Of a stretch of 64,000 nt of DNA, positions 37,225 to 48,553 are shown one piece after another. The translations under genes were made by a program, and so were the position numbers. Within the stretch, counting starts at the first letter, position 1, and the number at the start of each line of letters is the position of its first letter. This DNA is from Candidatus Syntrophocurvum alkaliphilum (GTDB lineage: Bacteria > Bacillota > Syntrophomonadia > Syntrophomonadales > Syntrophomonadaceae), in NCBI RefSeq assembly GCF_009734445.1, contig NZ_CP046457.1:124001-188000 (forward strand). The letters run 5' to 3'. The notes beneath the pieces were generated by a model that was not told the origin of the DNA, did not search any database, and saw only the letters and a program-made list of their open reading frames with translations.

Positions 37225-37974
37225 ATGCAGCCGGTTTTATTCGAAATAGGTAGTGTTGAAGTTTATGCATGGGGGACAATGCTTGCAATAGCAGTAATAA
37301 TTGGAATTACGGGAGTACGCAAGTTATTTGAAAAAGAAGGTCTTGATAAAGAAATAGTTATTGATATGGTAATTGTCATGGTTGTTGCTGGAATAATAGG
37401 TTCACGACTAGGATACATTTTACTTTATGAACTAGACACTTTTTTAGAAAACCCATTAATGTTTTTTTATCTTAGTAGTGGTGGATTAATATGGTATGGA
37501 GCTTTAATTTTTGGGTTTTTAGCTTTCCTATTCTTTATTATAAGAAAAGGATTAGACTTTTGGAAAACAGCAGATATTTTTGCTCCATTTGTAGCCTTAG
37601 GTTATGCAATTGTTAGAATAGGGTGTTTTTTAAATGGTTGTTGTTATGGAGAGGTGACAGAATCAGCTTTAGGGGTAGTTTTTCCATTTGTTGATAATCT
37701 TTTGAGGCATCCAACACAGCTTTATGCAACAGTATTAAATTTAATACTATTTTTATTTTTAATTTGGTTTTATCCACGTAGAAGATTCTCAGGACAAGTA
37801 TTTTTACTTTATCTAATAGGATATTCAATTTATAGATTTACTGTGGATTTCTATAGATTTAACCTTATTGAATATGGAATTTTATCCTTAGGTCATATAT
37901 ATGTTATTTTAATGTTTGTTGTTGTAGTAGGTGTTTACTATGTTAAAAGTATACGTCATAAAGAGGGAGATTAA
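37225..37974 (+). CDS. lgt: prolipoprotein diacylglyceryl transferase
   Basis: Membrane enzyme that lipidates the lipobox cysteine, first step of lipoprotein maturation. It has about seven membrane helices, a conserved arginine in YAIVRIGCFLNGCCYG and RHPTQLYATV. I chose the ATG at 37225 (249 residues) because AAGGG is well spaced; another ATG lies 9 bp upstream. Its 5' flank holds the DnaA boxes. It overlaps fau by one base. Confidence 0.95.
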   Translation: MQPVLFEIGSVEVYAWGTMLAIAVIIGITGVRKLFEKEGLDKEIVIDMVIVMVVAGIIGSRLGYILLYELDTFLENPLMFFYLSSGGLIWYGALIFGFLAFLFFIIRKGLDFWKTADIFAPFVALGYAIVRIGCFLNGCCYGEVTESALGVVFPFVDNLLRHPTQLYATVLNLILFLFLIWFYPRRRFSGQVFLLYLIGYSIYRFTVDFYRFNLIEYGILSLGHIYVILMFVVVVGVYYVKSIRHKEGD

Positions 37975-38567
37975 TGGTGTTAAATATAAACAAAAATTTA
38001 GAACAAAAACAACAAATAAGAGATGAGATGATAAAAAAAAGAAATCGTCTATCAAATGAAGAGGTTGAAGAATATAGTGCGAACATAAGAAATACTTTAA
38101 AAGAATTAGAACCTGTAAGAAAAGCCCAAAATATAATGCTTTTTTCCAACATTAAAAGTGAAGTTAATATAAGACCACTAATAGAGGAATTGAGTACACA
38201 AAAAACTGTTCTTTTGCCTAGAGTAGAGAAAAACGGTAATATGGTTGCTGTTGGCTTCACAGGTTGGAAAAATATGAAAAATGGTCCTTTTAGCATAAAA
38301 GAACCTATAGGTGAGCCTTTTTTGCCGGATCAAATAGACGTAGTAATAGTACCAGGACTTGCTTTTGACGATAGCGGTAACCGGATAGGATATGGTAAAG
38401 GATACTATGATAGATTTTTAAAAAGGGTTAGAGAGGATACCTTTTTGTGTGGTGTTTGTTATGAGTTTCAAGTTGTAGAAAAATTATATCCACAAGAAGC
38501 AGATGTACCAGTACATTGGATTGTAACCAATCAATCAGAACTAGTTATAGATTGGGATTATTTCTAA
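37974..38567 (+). CDS. fau: 5-formyltetrahydrofolate cyclo-ligase
   Basis: A 197-residue ATP-dependent enzyme that returns 5-formyl-THF to 5,10-methenyl-THF. It has GYGKGYYDRFL, the ATP-binding signature, and VPGLAFDDSGNRIG. It overlaps the lgt stop. Confidence 0.93.
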   Translation: MVLNINKNLEQKQQIRDEMIKKRNRLSNEEVEEYSANIRNTLKELEPVRKAQNIMLFSNIKSEVNIRPLIEELSTQKTVLLPRVEKNGNMVAVGFTGWKNMKNGPFSIKEPIGEPFLPDQIDVVIVPGLAFDDSGNRIGYGKGYYDRFLKRVREDTFLCGVCYEFQVVEKLYPQEADVPVHWIVTNQSELVIDWDYF

Positions 38568-38593
38568 TTATGTTCATTCCAAAAAAAAGGCAA

Positions 38594-38622
38594 TTGTGAC
38601 AAGCACTAATTAGTTGTATAAT
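38594..38622 (+). promoter_or_regulatory. promoter of the moa operon
   Basis: TTGTGA (38594-38599) and TATAAT (38617-38622) are separated by 17 bp. Transcription would start near 38629, just before the riboswitch. Confidence 0.75.
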
Positions 38623-38644
38623 GTATGGAGCAAATTAAATATAA

Positions 38645-38742
38645 ACTCCGATTTAGTTTAACCTAAGGTATTAAATAGATGCTATGGAAACTAAACGATA
38701 GGGTTTATGGGGAAACCGATAGGCCTCCTGGTGGAAAGGAGT
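38645..38742 (+). ncRNA. candidate molybdenum/tungsten cofactor riboswitch
   Basis: The closing stem pairs ACTCC (38645-38649) with GGAGT (38738-38742). Inside are a stem TTTAGTTT/AAACTAAA, a hairpin GGTTT/AAACC with a loop of ATGGGG, and the run GGCCTCC then GGTGGAAAGGAG, which I recall as typical of the Moco RNA motif. A terminator follows immediately, and the operon makes Moco. Moco versus Tuco cannot be told by eye. Confidence 0.7.
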
Positions 38743-38760
38743 AATACAGTCTTTTTGGCT

Positions 38761-38798
38761 AAATAAACACCCTTTCTAACGGTGTTTATTTTTTTTTT
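38761..38798 (+). terminator. riboswitch expression-platform terminator
   Basis: Arms AAATAAACACC (38761-38771) and GGTGTTTATTT (38781-38791) end in a long T run, 14 bp before the first ATG. Position after the aptamer suggests ligand-induced premature termination. Confidence 0.88.
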
Positions 38799-38812
38799 GA
38801 AGGAGGAGAATA

Positions 38813-38986
38813 ATGGACAAAGCTAAGATTGTAGAAAAAGTTAAAGAAATTGCAACATCTGGGAAGATAAGCTGTAGTGATGCTAGAAAATTAGCCAAAG
38901 ATTTAAAGGTTGAGCCCAACGTTGTTGGTGAAGCTTGTGATGAAGCTAATATAAAGATATGTGCATGTGAATTAGGATGTTTTTAA
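38813..38986 (+). CDS. small Cys-rich-tail protein of the moa operon
   Basis: A 57-residue protein translated from an ATG with AAGGAGGAG ahead. It is helical (MDKAKIVEKVKEIA) with an EACDEANIK turn and the C-terminal end ICACELGCF, which gives CxC and a final GCF. I recall similar small proteins with a final GCF near clostridial moaA genes but know no function. It may carry metal or act as a sulphur or cofactor helper, which is speculation. Confidence 0.75.
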   Translation: MDKAKIVEKVKEIATSGKISCSDARKLAKDLKVEPNVVGEACDEANIKICACELGCF

Positions 38987-39039
38987 TCATTTAAGCAAAG
39001 ACTTAATAAAGCGTGGGCATTAGGGGAGAGGTGGAAGAT

Positions 39040-40020
39040 ATGGCTGATACTTACGGAAGAGAAATAAATTATCTAAGAATTTCAGTAACAGATAGGTGTA
39101 ATCTAAGATGCAGATACTGTATGCCCGAAGAAGGAATTGATTTAAAAAATAATAATGGAATTTTATCTTTTGAAGAGATTTATAGATTAGTTAAAATAGG
39201 TGCTGAGCTAGGCATTCGCAAGGTTAGGTTAACCGGAGGCGAACCTCTAGTGAGAAAAAATTTAACTAAATTAATTAAAGATATAAATAAACTACCACAA
39301 ATAGATGATATTGCGATTACAACTAATGGAGTACTATTTGCTGATTTAGCTGAAGAATTAAAGCATTCGGGATTAAACCGTGTTAATTTTAGTGTTGATA
39401 CCTTAGCTGCAGACAAGTTTAAATATATTACTAGGAGAAATGCTTTTGATAAGGTGAAAGATGCACTTAAAAAAGCTATAGAACTTAAAATGGATCCTGT
39501 GAAAATTAACACAGTTGTTATAAAAGGTTTTAATGATAATGAAATTAAAGACTTTGTAACATTAGCATATGAATATCCTTTCCATGTTCGATTTATAGAA
39601 TTTATGCCTATTGGAGATTTATTGTTCTGGCAGAAAGATAAAATGATGACTAATAATGAAATAAAGGACAATATTAAACAAGATTTTGATATAGCACCTG
39701 CAAAACAGGTTAGAGGTAATGGACCTGCACAGTATTATGATATTGAAGGTGGCAAAGGAACTATTGGGTTTATAAGTCCAATGAGCAACCACTTCTGTAG
39801 CTTATGTAACAGATTAAGAATGACAGCTGAAGGAAAACTAAGAGGGTGCTTGTATGATAAGAGGGAAACCGATTTGAAATCAGCACTACGTACAGGTGTA
39901 AGTGATGAAGATTTAAAGCAATTATTTTTAAGAGCTATAAATCTAAAACCAGAAAAACATCAACTTAATTCTGGCTGGGGTTCAGAAAACAACCGCAAAA
40001 TGTATCAAATTGGGGGTTAA
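39040..40020 (+). CDS. moaA: GTP 3',8-cyclase MoaA
   Basis: Radical SAM enzyme for the first step of molybdopterin synthesis. It has CNLRCRYC near the N-terminus, the second cluster CSLCNRLRMTAEGKLRGC near the C-terminus, and the functional GG tail. I chose the ATG at 39040 (326 residues) after GAGGTGG. It is followed by moaC. Confidence 0.95.
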   Translation: MADTYGREINYLRISVTDRCNLRCRYCMPEEGIDLKNNNGILSFEEIYRLVKIGAELGIRKVRLTGGEPLVRKNLTKLIKDINKLPQIDDIAITTNGVLFADLAEELKHSGLNRVNFSVDTLAADKFKYITRRNAFDKVKDALKKAIELKMDPVKINTVVIKGFNDNEIKDFVTLAYEYPFHVRFIEFMPIGDLLFWQKDKMMTNNEIKDNIKQDFDIAPAKQVRGNGPAQYYDIEGGKGTIGFISPMSNHFCSLCNRLRMTAEGKLRGCLYDKRETDLKSALRTGVSDEDLKQLFLRAINLKPEKHQLNSGWGSENNRKMYQIGG

Positions 40021-40023
40021 ATA

Positions 40024-40500
40024 ATGGAGTTTACTCATATAAACGAACAAGGACGAGCACGGATGGTTGATGTTACTGATAAAAATGATTCAGATAGGGT
40101 AGCTTATGCCCAAGCAGTTGTTTGTATGCAACCAGAAACTTTAAAGGCTATTAAAGAAGGAGCAGTTAAAAAGGGTGATGTGTTGGCAGTTGCACAGACC
40201 GCAGGTATAATGGGTGCCAAAAAAACTCCCGATGTAGTGCCAATGTGTCATCCTTTAATGTTAACAGGTGTTGATATATCATTTGATTTTGATGAAGACA
40301 AATCAACGATATCTGTTTTTGCTGAGGTAAGAACAACAGGAAAAACAGGGGTGGAAATGGAAGCTATAACAGCAGTAAGTATAGCAGCTATTACTATCTA
40401 TGATATGTGTAAAGCTACTGATAGATGGATGGAAATTACCGATATAAGGCTTAATGAAAAAATCGGTGGAAAAAGTGGACATGTAAAAAGAGATTTTTAA
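40024..40500 (+). CDS. moaC: cyclic pyranopterin monophosphate synthase MoaC
   Basis: Converts the MoaA product to cPMP. It has MCHPLMLTGVDI and KTGVEMEAITA, with the catalytic DMCKA near the end. Length of 158 is usual. It lies 3 bp after moaA. Confidence 0.96.
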   Translation: MEFTHINEQGRARMVDVTDKNDSDRVAYAQAVVCMQPETLKAIKEGAVKKGDVLAVAQTAGIMGAKKTPDVVPMCHPLMLTGVDISFDFDEDKSTISVFAEVRTTGKTGVEMEAITAVSIAAITIYDMCKATDRWMEITDIRLNEKIGGKSGHVKRDF

Positions 40501-40514
40501 ATGGGGGAAGGAAA

Positions 40515-40955
40515 ATGTCACAAAAGGGAACACTTTATTCTATATGTATAAGTGAAAAAAGAGGAGAATTAAAACACCCTGTTCAAGAAGCTAAAGTAAT
40601 AGAAAACTTTGGAATAGAAAATGATGGACATGCAGGTGATTGGGATAGACAAGTTACATGCTTGGATGCTGCTAGTGTGAAAAAATTAAGCCAAGATAAT
40701 AACTTAGAGCTTGGACCAGGTCAATTAGCTGAAAATTTATTAATTGAAGGTATTGATTTAAAAAATATTAAACCAGGCCAGAAAATAAAAATAGGTAATC
40801 AAGTTATTATAGAAATCGTTCATATAGGTAAAGAAGATCATCCTAGTGTAGTTACTAAGACTTTTGGAGTAAGCTTATTACCTTATGAAGGATTATTTTG
40901 CAAAGTGCTAAAAGGGGGAGAAATAAAACCAGGTAATATTGTAGAGGTGATGTAA
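40515..40955 (+). CDS. MOSC-domain protein
   Basis: A 146-residue MOSC domain, a fold linked to sulphur carriage and Moco. It has ENDGHAGDWDRQVTCLD and GPGQLAENLLIEGIDL. In this operon it is probably a cofactor sulphuration or handling protein. It overlaps the mogA start by one base. Confidence 0.9.
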   Translation: MSQKGTLYSICISEKRGELKHPVQEAKVIENFGIENDGHAGDWDRQVTCLDAASVKKLSQDNNLELGPGQLAENLLIEGIDLKNIKPGQKIKIGNQVIIEIVHIGKEDHPSVVTKTFGVSLLPYEGLFCKVLKGGEIKPGNIVEVM

Positions 40956-41452
40956 TGTTTCGTGTAGGAATCTTAGTTATGAGTGACAAGGGGTCACAAG
41001 GTGAAAGAGAAGATTTAAGTGGCAAGGAAATAATTGAAATTTTAAAACAACAAAATATTTACACCATAGAAAAATATGAAATAATACCGGATGAACAAGA
41101 TATTATTAGTGATAGATTAAAAAAATTTAGTGATGAAGTTGGATTAGACGTTATTTTAACTTCTGGAGGAACTGGTTTTTCTATGCGTGATGTAACTCCA
41201 GAAGCTACTCTTGCAGTATTAGATAAAAATGCCCCGGGAATTGCAGAAGCGATACGCTATTATGGGTTAAGCAAAACCCCAAAAGCAATGTTATCACGAG
41301 GAGTTGCTGGTATACGTAAAAGTACTCTAATAATTAATTTGCCAGGTAGTATTAAAGGTGTAAAAGAGTCACTAGAAGCAATACTTCCTGCTTTAGGTCA
41401 TGGTATAGAAATTTTAAAAGGTTCAGCAACTGAATGTGGCGAATCTAATTAA
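40955..41452 (+). CDS. mogA: molybdopterin adenylyltransferase-like protein (MogA/MoaB)
   Basis: A 165-residue MoCF-domain protein that adenylates molybdopterin. TSGGTGFSMRDVTPEAT is the signature. MogA versus MoaB cannot be settled by eye. It is the last gene of the operon; moaE, moaD and moeA are not in the window. Confidence 0.9.
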   Translation: MFRVGILVMSDKGSQGEREDLSGKEIIEILKQQNIYTIEKYEIIPDEQDIISDRLKKFSDEVGLDVILTSGGTGFSMRDVTPEATLAVLDKNAPGIAEAIRYYGLSKTPKAMLSRGVAGIRKSTLIINLPGSIKGVKESLEAILPALGHGIEILKGSATECGESN

Positions 41453-41550
41453 AAAAAAAAGAAATTTTAAGGTATATTGAGAAAATAGATGGTACATAAT
41501 ATTTAACAAAAATATTAAGGAAATTTTAGCAAGTATTTTAATTTGAATAC

Positions 41551-41580
41551 TTGCATTATATTGCCTAATAATATTATTAT
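41551..41580 (+). promoter_or_regulatory. candidate groESL promoter
   Basis: TTGCAT (41551-41556) and TATTAT (41575-41580) with an 18 bp spacer, immediately before the CIRCE element. Confidence 0.5.
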
Positions 41581-41584
41581 TATA

Positions 41585-41611
41585 TTAGCACTCAACAACA
41601 GTGAGTGCTAA
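41585..41611. promoter_or_regulatory. CIRCE element (HrcA operator)
   Basis: TTAGCACTC (41585-41593), a 9 bp spacer and GAGTGCTAA (41603-41611): a perfect match to the CIRCE consensus. HrcA would repress groESL here until heat shock. Confidence 0.97.
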
Positions 41612-41645
41612 TAAAAAAGAAATATAAATTAAAGGGGGTATAACC

Positions 41646-43587
<1,942 letters not shown>

Positions 43588-43612
43588 CAAATAAAAACAA
43601 GACTATATAAAC

Positions 43613-43644
43613 AAACCCCTCTAAGAGATTCCTTAGAGGGGTTT
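43613..43644 (+). terminator. groESL terminator
   Basis: A perfect 13 bp stem (43613-43625 and 43632-43644) with a short loop. Being a stem followed by TTATTTAT, it may serve both groEL and the convergent glnA. Confidence 0.85.
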
Positions 43645-43683
43645 ATTTATGATCAAATTAGTTTTACTAAATTTCTTATAAGT

Positions 43684-45117
43684 TTATAAATCGTAGTACA
43701 ATTCAAATTCTTTGGGGTGAGGAATTTCTTCTACTGAATTGGCTTCTTTGCGCTTGGTTTCAATCCATATTTCAATTAACCTTTTGGGGAATACTCCACC
43801 AGCTAATAAAAATTCATGATCCTTTTCAAGTGCATCTAAAGCTTCATTAAGTGACTTTGGTAGAGCTTTTACTTTTGCTTGTTCTTCAGGAGTTAAATTG
43901 TATAAATTAACGTCATAAGGCCCAAAGCCTTCTTTCATTGGATCTATTTTATTTTTTATACCATCAACCCCTGCCATCAACATAGCAGCAAATGCTAAGT
44001 ATGGGTTACAGGTGGCATCAGATGATCTGAATTCAAAGCGTTTATGCTCAGGAGCCTTTGCATATGCAGGAATTCTAATTACTGCACTACGGTTAGAAGT
44101 GGCAAAACAAATGCTAACAGGTGCTTCATAGCCGGGAACTAACCTCTTATATGAATTTGTACTTGGATTAGTAAGAGCTAGAAGAGCTGGAGCATGTTTA
44201 AGTAAACCACCTATAAAATATAATGCTTCTTTACTTAAGTTTGCATAACCGTTTTTATCATAAAATATTGGTTGTTTGTTTTTAAATAAATGCATATGTA
44301 CATGCATGCCATTGCCAGCCTCTTGATAAAGTGGTTTAGGCATAAAAGTAGCTGTTTTCCCTTCAGAAAATGCTATATTTTTAATTAAATACTTAGCCAA
44401 CATAGTTTTATCGGCCATTTCTCTTAATCTACCTAATTCTACTTCGATCTCGACCTGACCTGGTCCACCTACTTCATGGTGATGATACTTTACTGGAATA
44501 TTATTTTCTTCAAATAATAAACACATACGAGATCTAAGGTCGTATAAAATGTCTTGAGGTGGGGCTATGTGATATCCACCTTTACGTGGAATTTTATATC
44601 CTAGATTTTCATATTCAGTTTCCCCACTATTCCATATAGCTTGTTCTGCATCAATTGAAAAATTAGTTTGTTGAGGTTTACACTCATAGCTTACATTATC
44701 AAATACATGAAACTCGTATTCAGGTCCAATAATCATTTCATCCGCTATACCTGTTGATGTTAAATATTCTTCAGCTTTATTGGCAATAGTTCTAGGATAT
44801 TGATCAAATGGGTAATTATCAGGTTCAGCTATAATGAAAACATCACCTATCATACTTAATGTAGGAACTTCAGAAAAAGAATCAAAGACTGCAGTAGTTA
44901 TATCAGGAATAAATACCATGTCGCTTTTTTCTATTGGAGCATATCCATAGTTTGAACCATCAAATCCAATCCCATATTTTAAAGTGTCTGGGGTAAAGCG
45001 GGATGCAGGAATAGTTAAGTGTCTCCATCTGCCGAGCAGATCAATCATTTTAAAGTCAATCATTTGTACTTGTTTTTCTTGACAAAAGTTTATTACTTCT
45101 TCGTAGTGCTTAAACAC
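43684..45117 (-). CDS. glnA: type I glutamine synthetase
   Basis: Makes glutamine from glutamate and ammonia. It has FDGSNYGYAPIEKSDM, EAGNGMHVHMHLF and the arginine-binding NRSAVIRIP. The 477-residue length is longer than the short Gram-positive GSI-alpha type. A Tyr in NLYNLTPEE aligns near the adenylylation region of GSI-beta, but the surrounding motif differs, so modification is doubtful. It is convergent with groEL. Confidence 0.95.
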   Translation of the reverse strand: MFKHYEEVINFCQEKQVQMIDFKMIDLLGRWRHLTIPASRFTPDTLKYGIGFDGSNYGYAPIEKSDMVFIPDITTAVFDSFSEVPTLSMIGDVFIIAEPDNYPFDQYPRTIANKAEEYLTSTGIADEMIIGPEYEFHVFDNVSYECKPQQTNFSIDAEQAIWNSGETEYENLGYKIPRKGGYHIAPPQDILYDLRSRMCLLFEENNIPVKYHHHEVGGPGQVEIEVELGRLREMADKTMLAKYLIKNIAFSEGKTATFMPKPLYQEAGNGMHVHMHLFKNKQPIFYDKNGYANLSKEALYFIGGLLKHAPALLALTNPSTNSYKRLVPGYEAPVSICFATSNRSAVIRIPAYAKAPEHKRFEFRSSDATCNPYLAFAAMLMAGVDGIKNKIDPMKEGFGPYDVNLYNLTPEEQAKVKALPKSLNEALDALEKDHEFLLAGGVFPKRLIEIWIETKRKEANSVEEIPHPKEFELYYDL

Positions 45118-45302
45118 AAATACTCCTCCTATTCTTTAATAACGTGGCAATTATAGCAAAACACTCCTTTTAAGTAAAGTATTTTTAAATAGGACATAAT
45201 GTATTCTATTGGAATAAACTTCTTGCGAAGATATGAGAATATAATAACAAAACTAATAATACAATGTACTACTCAAGTAAAAAAAGAATAATTCCATAAG
45301 GG

Positions 45303-45998
45303 GTGAGAGGGATAACTAGGGGCAAAATATTAATTGGTATACTTATAGTTTTAATTATAGGTGGACTATTGTCTGGTCAACGTATCCACGATTATTATGT
45401 TAAATCACAACTTGATGCAGCCATAGAACTTGAGGAAACGATAAAAAATATGGCCGCGGTTAATGATTATAAATACAACATAACATCAACATTTATAGTT
45501 GATGGTCGTAAGGAGGTGATCAGTCAGGTAGAAGGTGAGAAATCAGGTGACAATACACACATAAGGGGGGAGATGGTTAACACACCGATTGATATTTATT
45601 ACTACGATGGGACTATCTACAACTATGATTCCTATTCAGAAAAATGGTTAGTAATAGAAAGTGATACTTCCAATGCTGAGGAACTCCTGATATCAGAACT
45701 CAACCCTTTGTCTAATTTGAAATTTAAAGATTTAGGCAATGTTGAAAAACTTGGTTTTGAAGGTGTAGATGGAAAAGAATGTTTAGTAGTAAAGTGTACC
45801 CCTTCGATTGAAAGTCAACTATTAGAAAATCTCTGGAAGGACTTTCAATATGAAATTTGGATAGATTATAAAAAACGTTATGTTAAAAAAGCAACACTAA
45901 ACGCCACGAATATAAACAATGAGAAAACACAGCTAGAAATTTCTTTATCCTTTAAAGATATAGGTAAAAAAACAAATATAAAACCACCAGATAACTAA
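45303..45998 (+). CDS. uncharacterised membrane-anchored protein
   Basis: A 231-residue protein with an N-terminal membrane segment (about residues 8-25) and a beta-rich outer domain (YYYDGTIYNYDSYSEKW). The fold pattern recalls LolA/LppX-like lipoprotein domains, but the N-terminus has no lipobox, so this is weak. The GTG start has an unusually short ribosome spacing. Function is unknown. Confidence 0.72.
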   Translation: MRGITRGKILIGILIVLIIGGLLSGQRIHDYYVKSQLDAAIELEETIKNMAAVNDYKYNITSTFIVDGRKEVISQVEGEKSGDNTHIRGEMVNTPIDIYYYDGTIYNYDSYSEKWLVIESDTSNAEELLISELNPLSNLKFKDLGNVEKLGFEGVDGKECLVVKCTPSIESQLLENLWKDFQYEIWIDYKKRYVKKATLNATNINNEKTQLEISLSFKDIGKKTNIKPPDN

Positions 45999-46006
45999 CA
46001 AATTGT

Positions 46007-46038
46007 AAAAGGGGCCTTGAATAAAAGGCCCCTTTTTT
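46007..46038 (+). terminator. terminator of the anchored-protein gene
   Basis: Arms AAGGGGCCTT and AAGGCCCCTT, then a T run. Confidence 0.93.
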
Positions 46039-46245
46039 AAATGGGAAAGCTGTTATTATTTTTAGAAATGTATTTGTAATAAAATGAGATTAGTTTAAAA
46101 TAAGGTAATGATGTAAAACTAAACTATTATTCTAAAGATATTTTAATATTGTTAATTATTGGTAAAAATATTTGTGTATAATAAAATTAAAAATAATTAG
46201 TAAATTATGCTTTATAGTATAAGGTTTTATTGAGGGGGTAGTACT

Positions 46246-46785
46246 TTGGTATCTAGAGATGTGGACATACTATTTTCTAAGGAAGAGGTTGAAAATAAGG
46301 TTGCCGAATTAGCTAAAAAAATAAATGAAGATTATAAAAGTGAAAATCTTTTGGTGGTTGGCATATTAAAAGGTGCGTTTGTTTTCATGGCTGATATAAT
46401 AAGGAAAATGGATATAGCTGTTGAAGTAGATTTTATGGATGTATCTAGTTATGGTGCATCATCTGTCTCATCAGGTGTAGTTCGTATAGAAAAAGATTTA
46501 GATAGTTCTATAGAAGGCAAAAATGTATTAATTATTGAGGATATAGTCGATACTGGTTTAACATTGGAATATATAGTAGAAGTGCTAAAAAGGAGAGGTC
46601 CCAAAAGTGTTAAGGTTTGTTGCTTGTTGGACAAGCCAGCACGCAGGAAAAGCAACATTGATCCTGATTACATAGGTTTTTCAATTCCAGATGAATTTAT
46701 TGTTGGTTATGGTTTAGACTATGCGGAAAAATATAGAAATCTTCCAGATGTATGTATATTAAAACCATCAGTATATAAGGAGTAG
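46246..46785 (+). CDS. hpt: hypoxanthine phosphoribosyltransferase
   Basis: Purine salvage enzyme, 179 residues. PRPP-binding motif LIIEDIVDTGLT is near residue 97, with GFSIPDEFIVGYGLDYAE following. The start is TTG after GGGGG. It precedes guaA by 12 bp. I saw no purine riboswitch upstream. Confidence 0.94.
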   Translation: MVSRDVDILFSKEEVENKVAELAKKINEDYKSENLLVVGILKGAFVFMADIIRKMDIAVEVDFMDVSSYGASSVSSGVVRIEKDLDSSIEGKNVLIIEDIVDTGLTLEYIVEVLKRRGPKSVKVCCLLDKPARRKSNIDPDYIGFSIPDEFIVGYGLDYAEKYRNLPDVCILKPSVYKE

Positions 46786-46797
46786 AGGTGTAAAATA

Positions 46798-48330
46798 TTG
46801 AATAAAGAATTAGTATTAGTTTTAGACTTTGGTGGACAGAATAATCAATTAATTGCTCGTAGGGTTAGGGAGCTTTCAGTATATAGTGAAGTGGTACCTT
46901 ATGATATAAAATACGAAGAGATTATAGCAAAAAACCCTAGTGCATTAATATTAACTGGAGGTCCATTAAATATAATGGCCGAGGATGCTATAAAATGTGA
47001 TCCTCGAATTTTCGAGATGGAAATCCCTATACTAGGCATCTGTTATGGTATGCAACTTCTAACTGAATATTTCGGTGGAGAAATAAACACAAGTATAGCT
47101 AATGAATATGATATTAGTGATTTAAATATTTTAGTAAAAGATAAATTATTGGATGGACTAGAAAACGAGTTCTCAGTTTGGATCAATCAAAGTGATTCTA
47201 TTATTTCAGTACCGGAAGGATTTATTGTTACAGCTTCTAGCAGTAGCAGTAAAATTGCTGCCATAAATGATTCGAAACGTAAAATTTACGGGGTTCAATT
47301 CCATCCAGAAGTAAAGCACACCAACAATGGTACACAAATATTAAAAAACTTTTTATTTAAAATTTGCAATTTAAAAGGAGATTGGAACTTAGCCGATTTT
47401 ATAGATGAAGTAGTAGATGATGTTCGTAAAAAAGTAGGTAATAAAAAAGTTCTGTGTGGACTTAGTGGCGGAGTAGATTCTTCTGTTGCTGCTGCCTTAG
47501 TTCATAAAGCTATTGGTGATCAGTTAATATGTGTATTTGTAAACAATGGGTTAATGCGTAAAGGTGAAATAGATGATGTTGTTGTAACCTTTAAGGATAA
47601 AAAGGAGATGAATTTAGTTTATGCTGATGCTGAGGAGAGATTTTTATCTAGGCTAAAAGGTGTAAATGACCCTGAAACCAAAAGAAAAATAATTGGTGAA
47701 GTATTTATAAGAGTCTTTGAAGAAGAAGCAAGCAAACTAGGACAAATTGATTACTTAGTTCAGGGTACTGTATATTCTGATATTATAGAAAGTGGTACTA
47801 AGACCAACCAAACTATAAAGAGTCATCATAATGTTGGTGGGCTTCCCGATGATATGCAATTTGATTTAATTGAACCTCTGCGCTTGTTATTTAAGGATGA
47901 GGTAAGAGTAATTGGTGAAAAGCTAGGTTTACCCGAAGAAATAGTCTGGAGACAACCATTTCCTGGTCCAGGTTTAGGGGTTAGAGTACTTGAAGAAGTA
48001 ACCAAAGAAAAGCTTGAAATATTAAAAGAAGCAGATGCAATAGTTAGAGAAGAAATAAAAAATGCAGGATTAAATAAGGATATTTGGCAGGCTTTTGCGG
48101 TTTTGCCTCCGGTTAGAAGCGTAGGTGTTAAAGATAGTGCTAGAACATATGCTTATCCTATCATAATTCGTGCAGTAACTAGTGAGGATGCCATGACAGC
48201 TAAGTGGGCTAGGTTACCGTATGAACTATTAGATACAATGGCTAGGAGAATAGTGAATGAAGTAGATGGAATTAACAGAGTAGCATACGATATCACTTCA
48301 AAACCTCCCGGAACTATTGAGTGGGAGTAG
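46798..48330 (+). CDS. guaA: GMP synthase (glutamine-hydrolysing)
   Basis: Converts XMP to GMP. The N-terminal amidotransferase domain has the Cys in GICYGMQL and [10 protein letters not shown]; the ATP-PPase domain has [11 protein letters not shown] and the C-terminal dimerisation part [16 protein letters not shown]. Length of 510 is usual. The start is TTG. Confidence 0.97.
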   Translation: MNKELVLVLDFGGQNNQLIARRVRELSVYSEVVPYDIKYEEIIAKNPSALILTGGPLNIMAEDAIKCDPRIFEMEIPILGICYGMQLLTEYFGGEINTSIANEYDISDLNILVKDKLLDGLENEFSVWINQSDSIISVPEGFIVTASSSSSKIAAINDSKRKIYGVQFHPEVKHTNNGTQILKNFLFKICNLKGDWNLADFIDEVVDDVRKKVGNKKVLCGLSGGVDSSVAAALVHKAIGDQLICVFVNNGLMRKGEIDDVVVTFKDKKEMNLVYADAEERFLSRLKGVNDPETKRKIIGEVFIRVFEEEASKLGQIDYLVQGTVYSDIIESGTKTNQTIKSHHNVGGLPDDMQFDLIEPLRLLFKDEVRVIGEKLGLPEEIVWRQPFPGPGLGVRVLEEVTKEKLEILKEADAIVREEIKNAGLNKDIWQAFAVLPPVRSVGVKDSARTYAYPIIIRAVTSEDAMTAKWARLPYELLDTMARRIVNEVDGINRVAYDITSKPPGTIEWE

Positions 48331-48388
48331 AAAAAGCAGTGTAAATAAAAATAGATTTAAATACTATTTTTAAAGTTTAAAGTCATTA

Positions 48389-48425
48389 AATAAAACCGTT
48401 ATTTATTAATAATAGCGGTTTTATT
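48389..48425 (+). terminator. terminator of hpt-guaA
   Basis: Arms AATAAAACCG and CGGTTTTATT enclose a secondary TTATT/AATAG pairing. The downstream tail is TTATTTG rather than a pure T run. Confidence 0.78.
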
Positions 48426-48553
48426 ATTTGAAAAATAACCTACATCTTTTACTATATTAATTTGTTGCCTATACAAAAATAACGTTATAATAAATTATAG
48501 AACGTAATAATTAACAATGAATTTTAGATTCCGTGGAGGAAAGGGGTTGTATA

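Noticed and set aside
41531-41552. AAGTATT/AATACTT inverted repeat as terminator of the moa operon
   Set aside because: No T run follows and the stem is AT-only; it overlaps the groESL promoter region.
46039-46245. Purine riboswitch before hpt
   Set aside because: No conserved loop sequences or P1 stem could be found.
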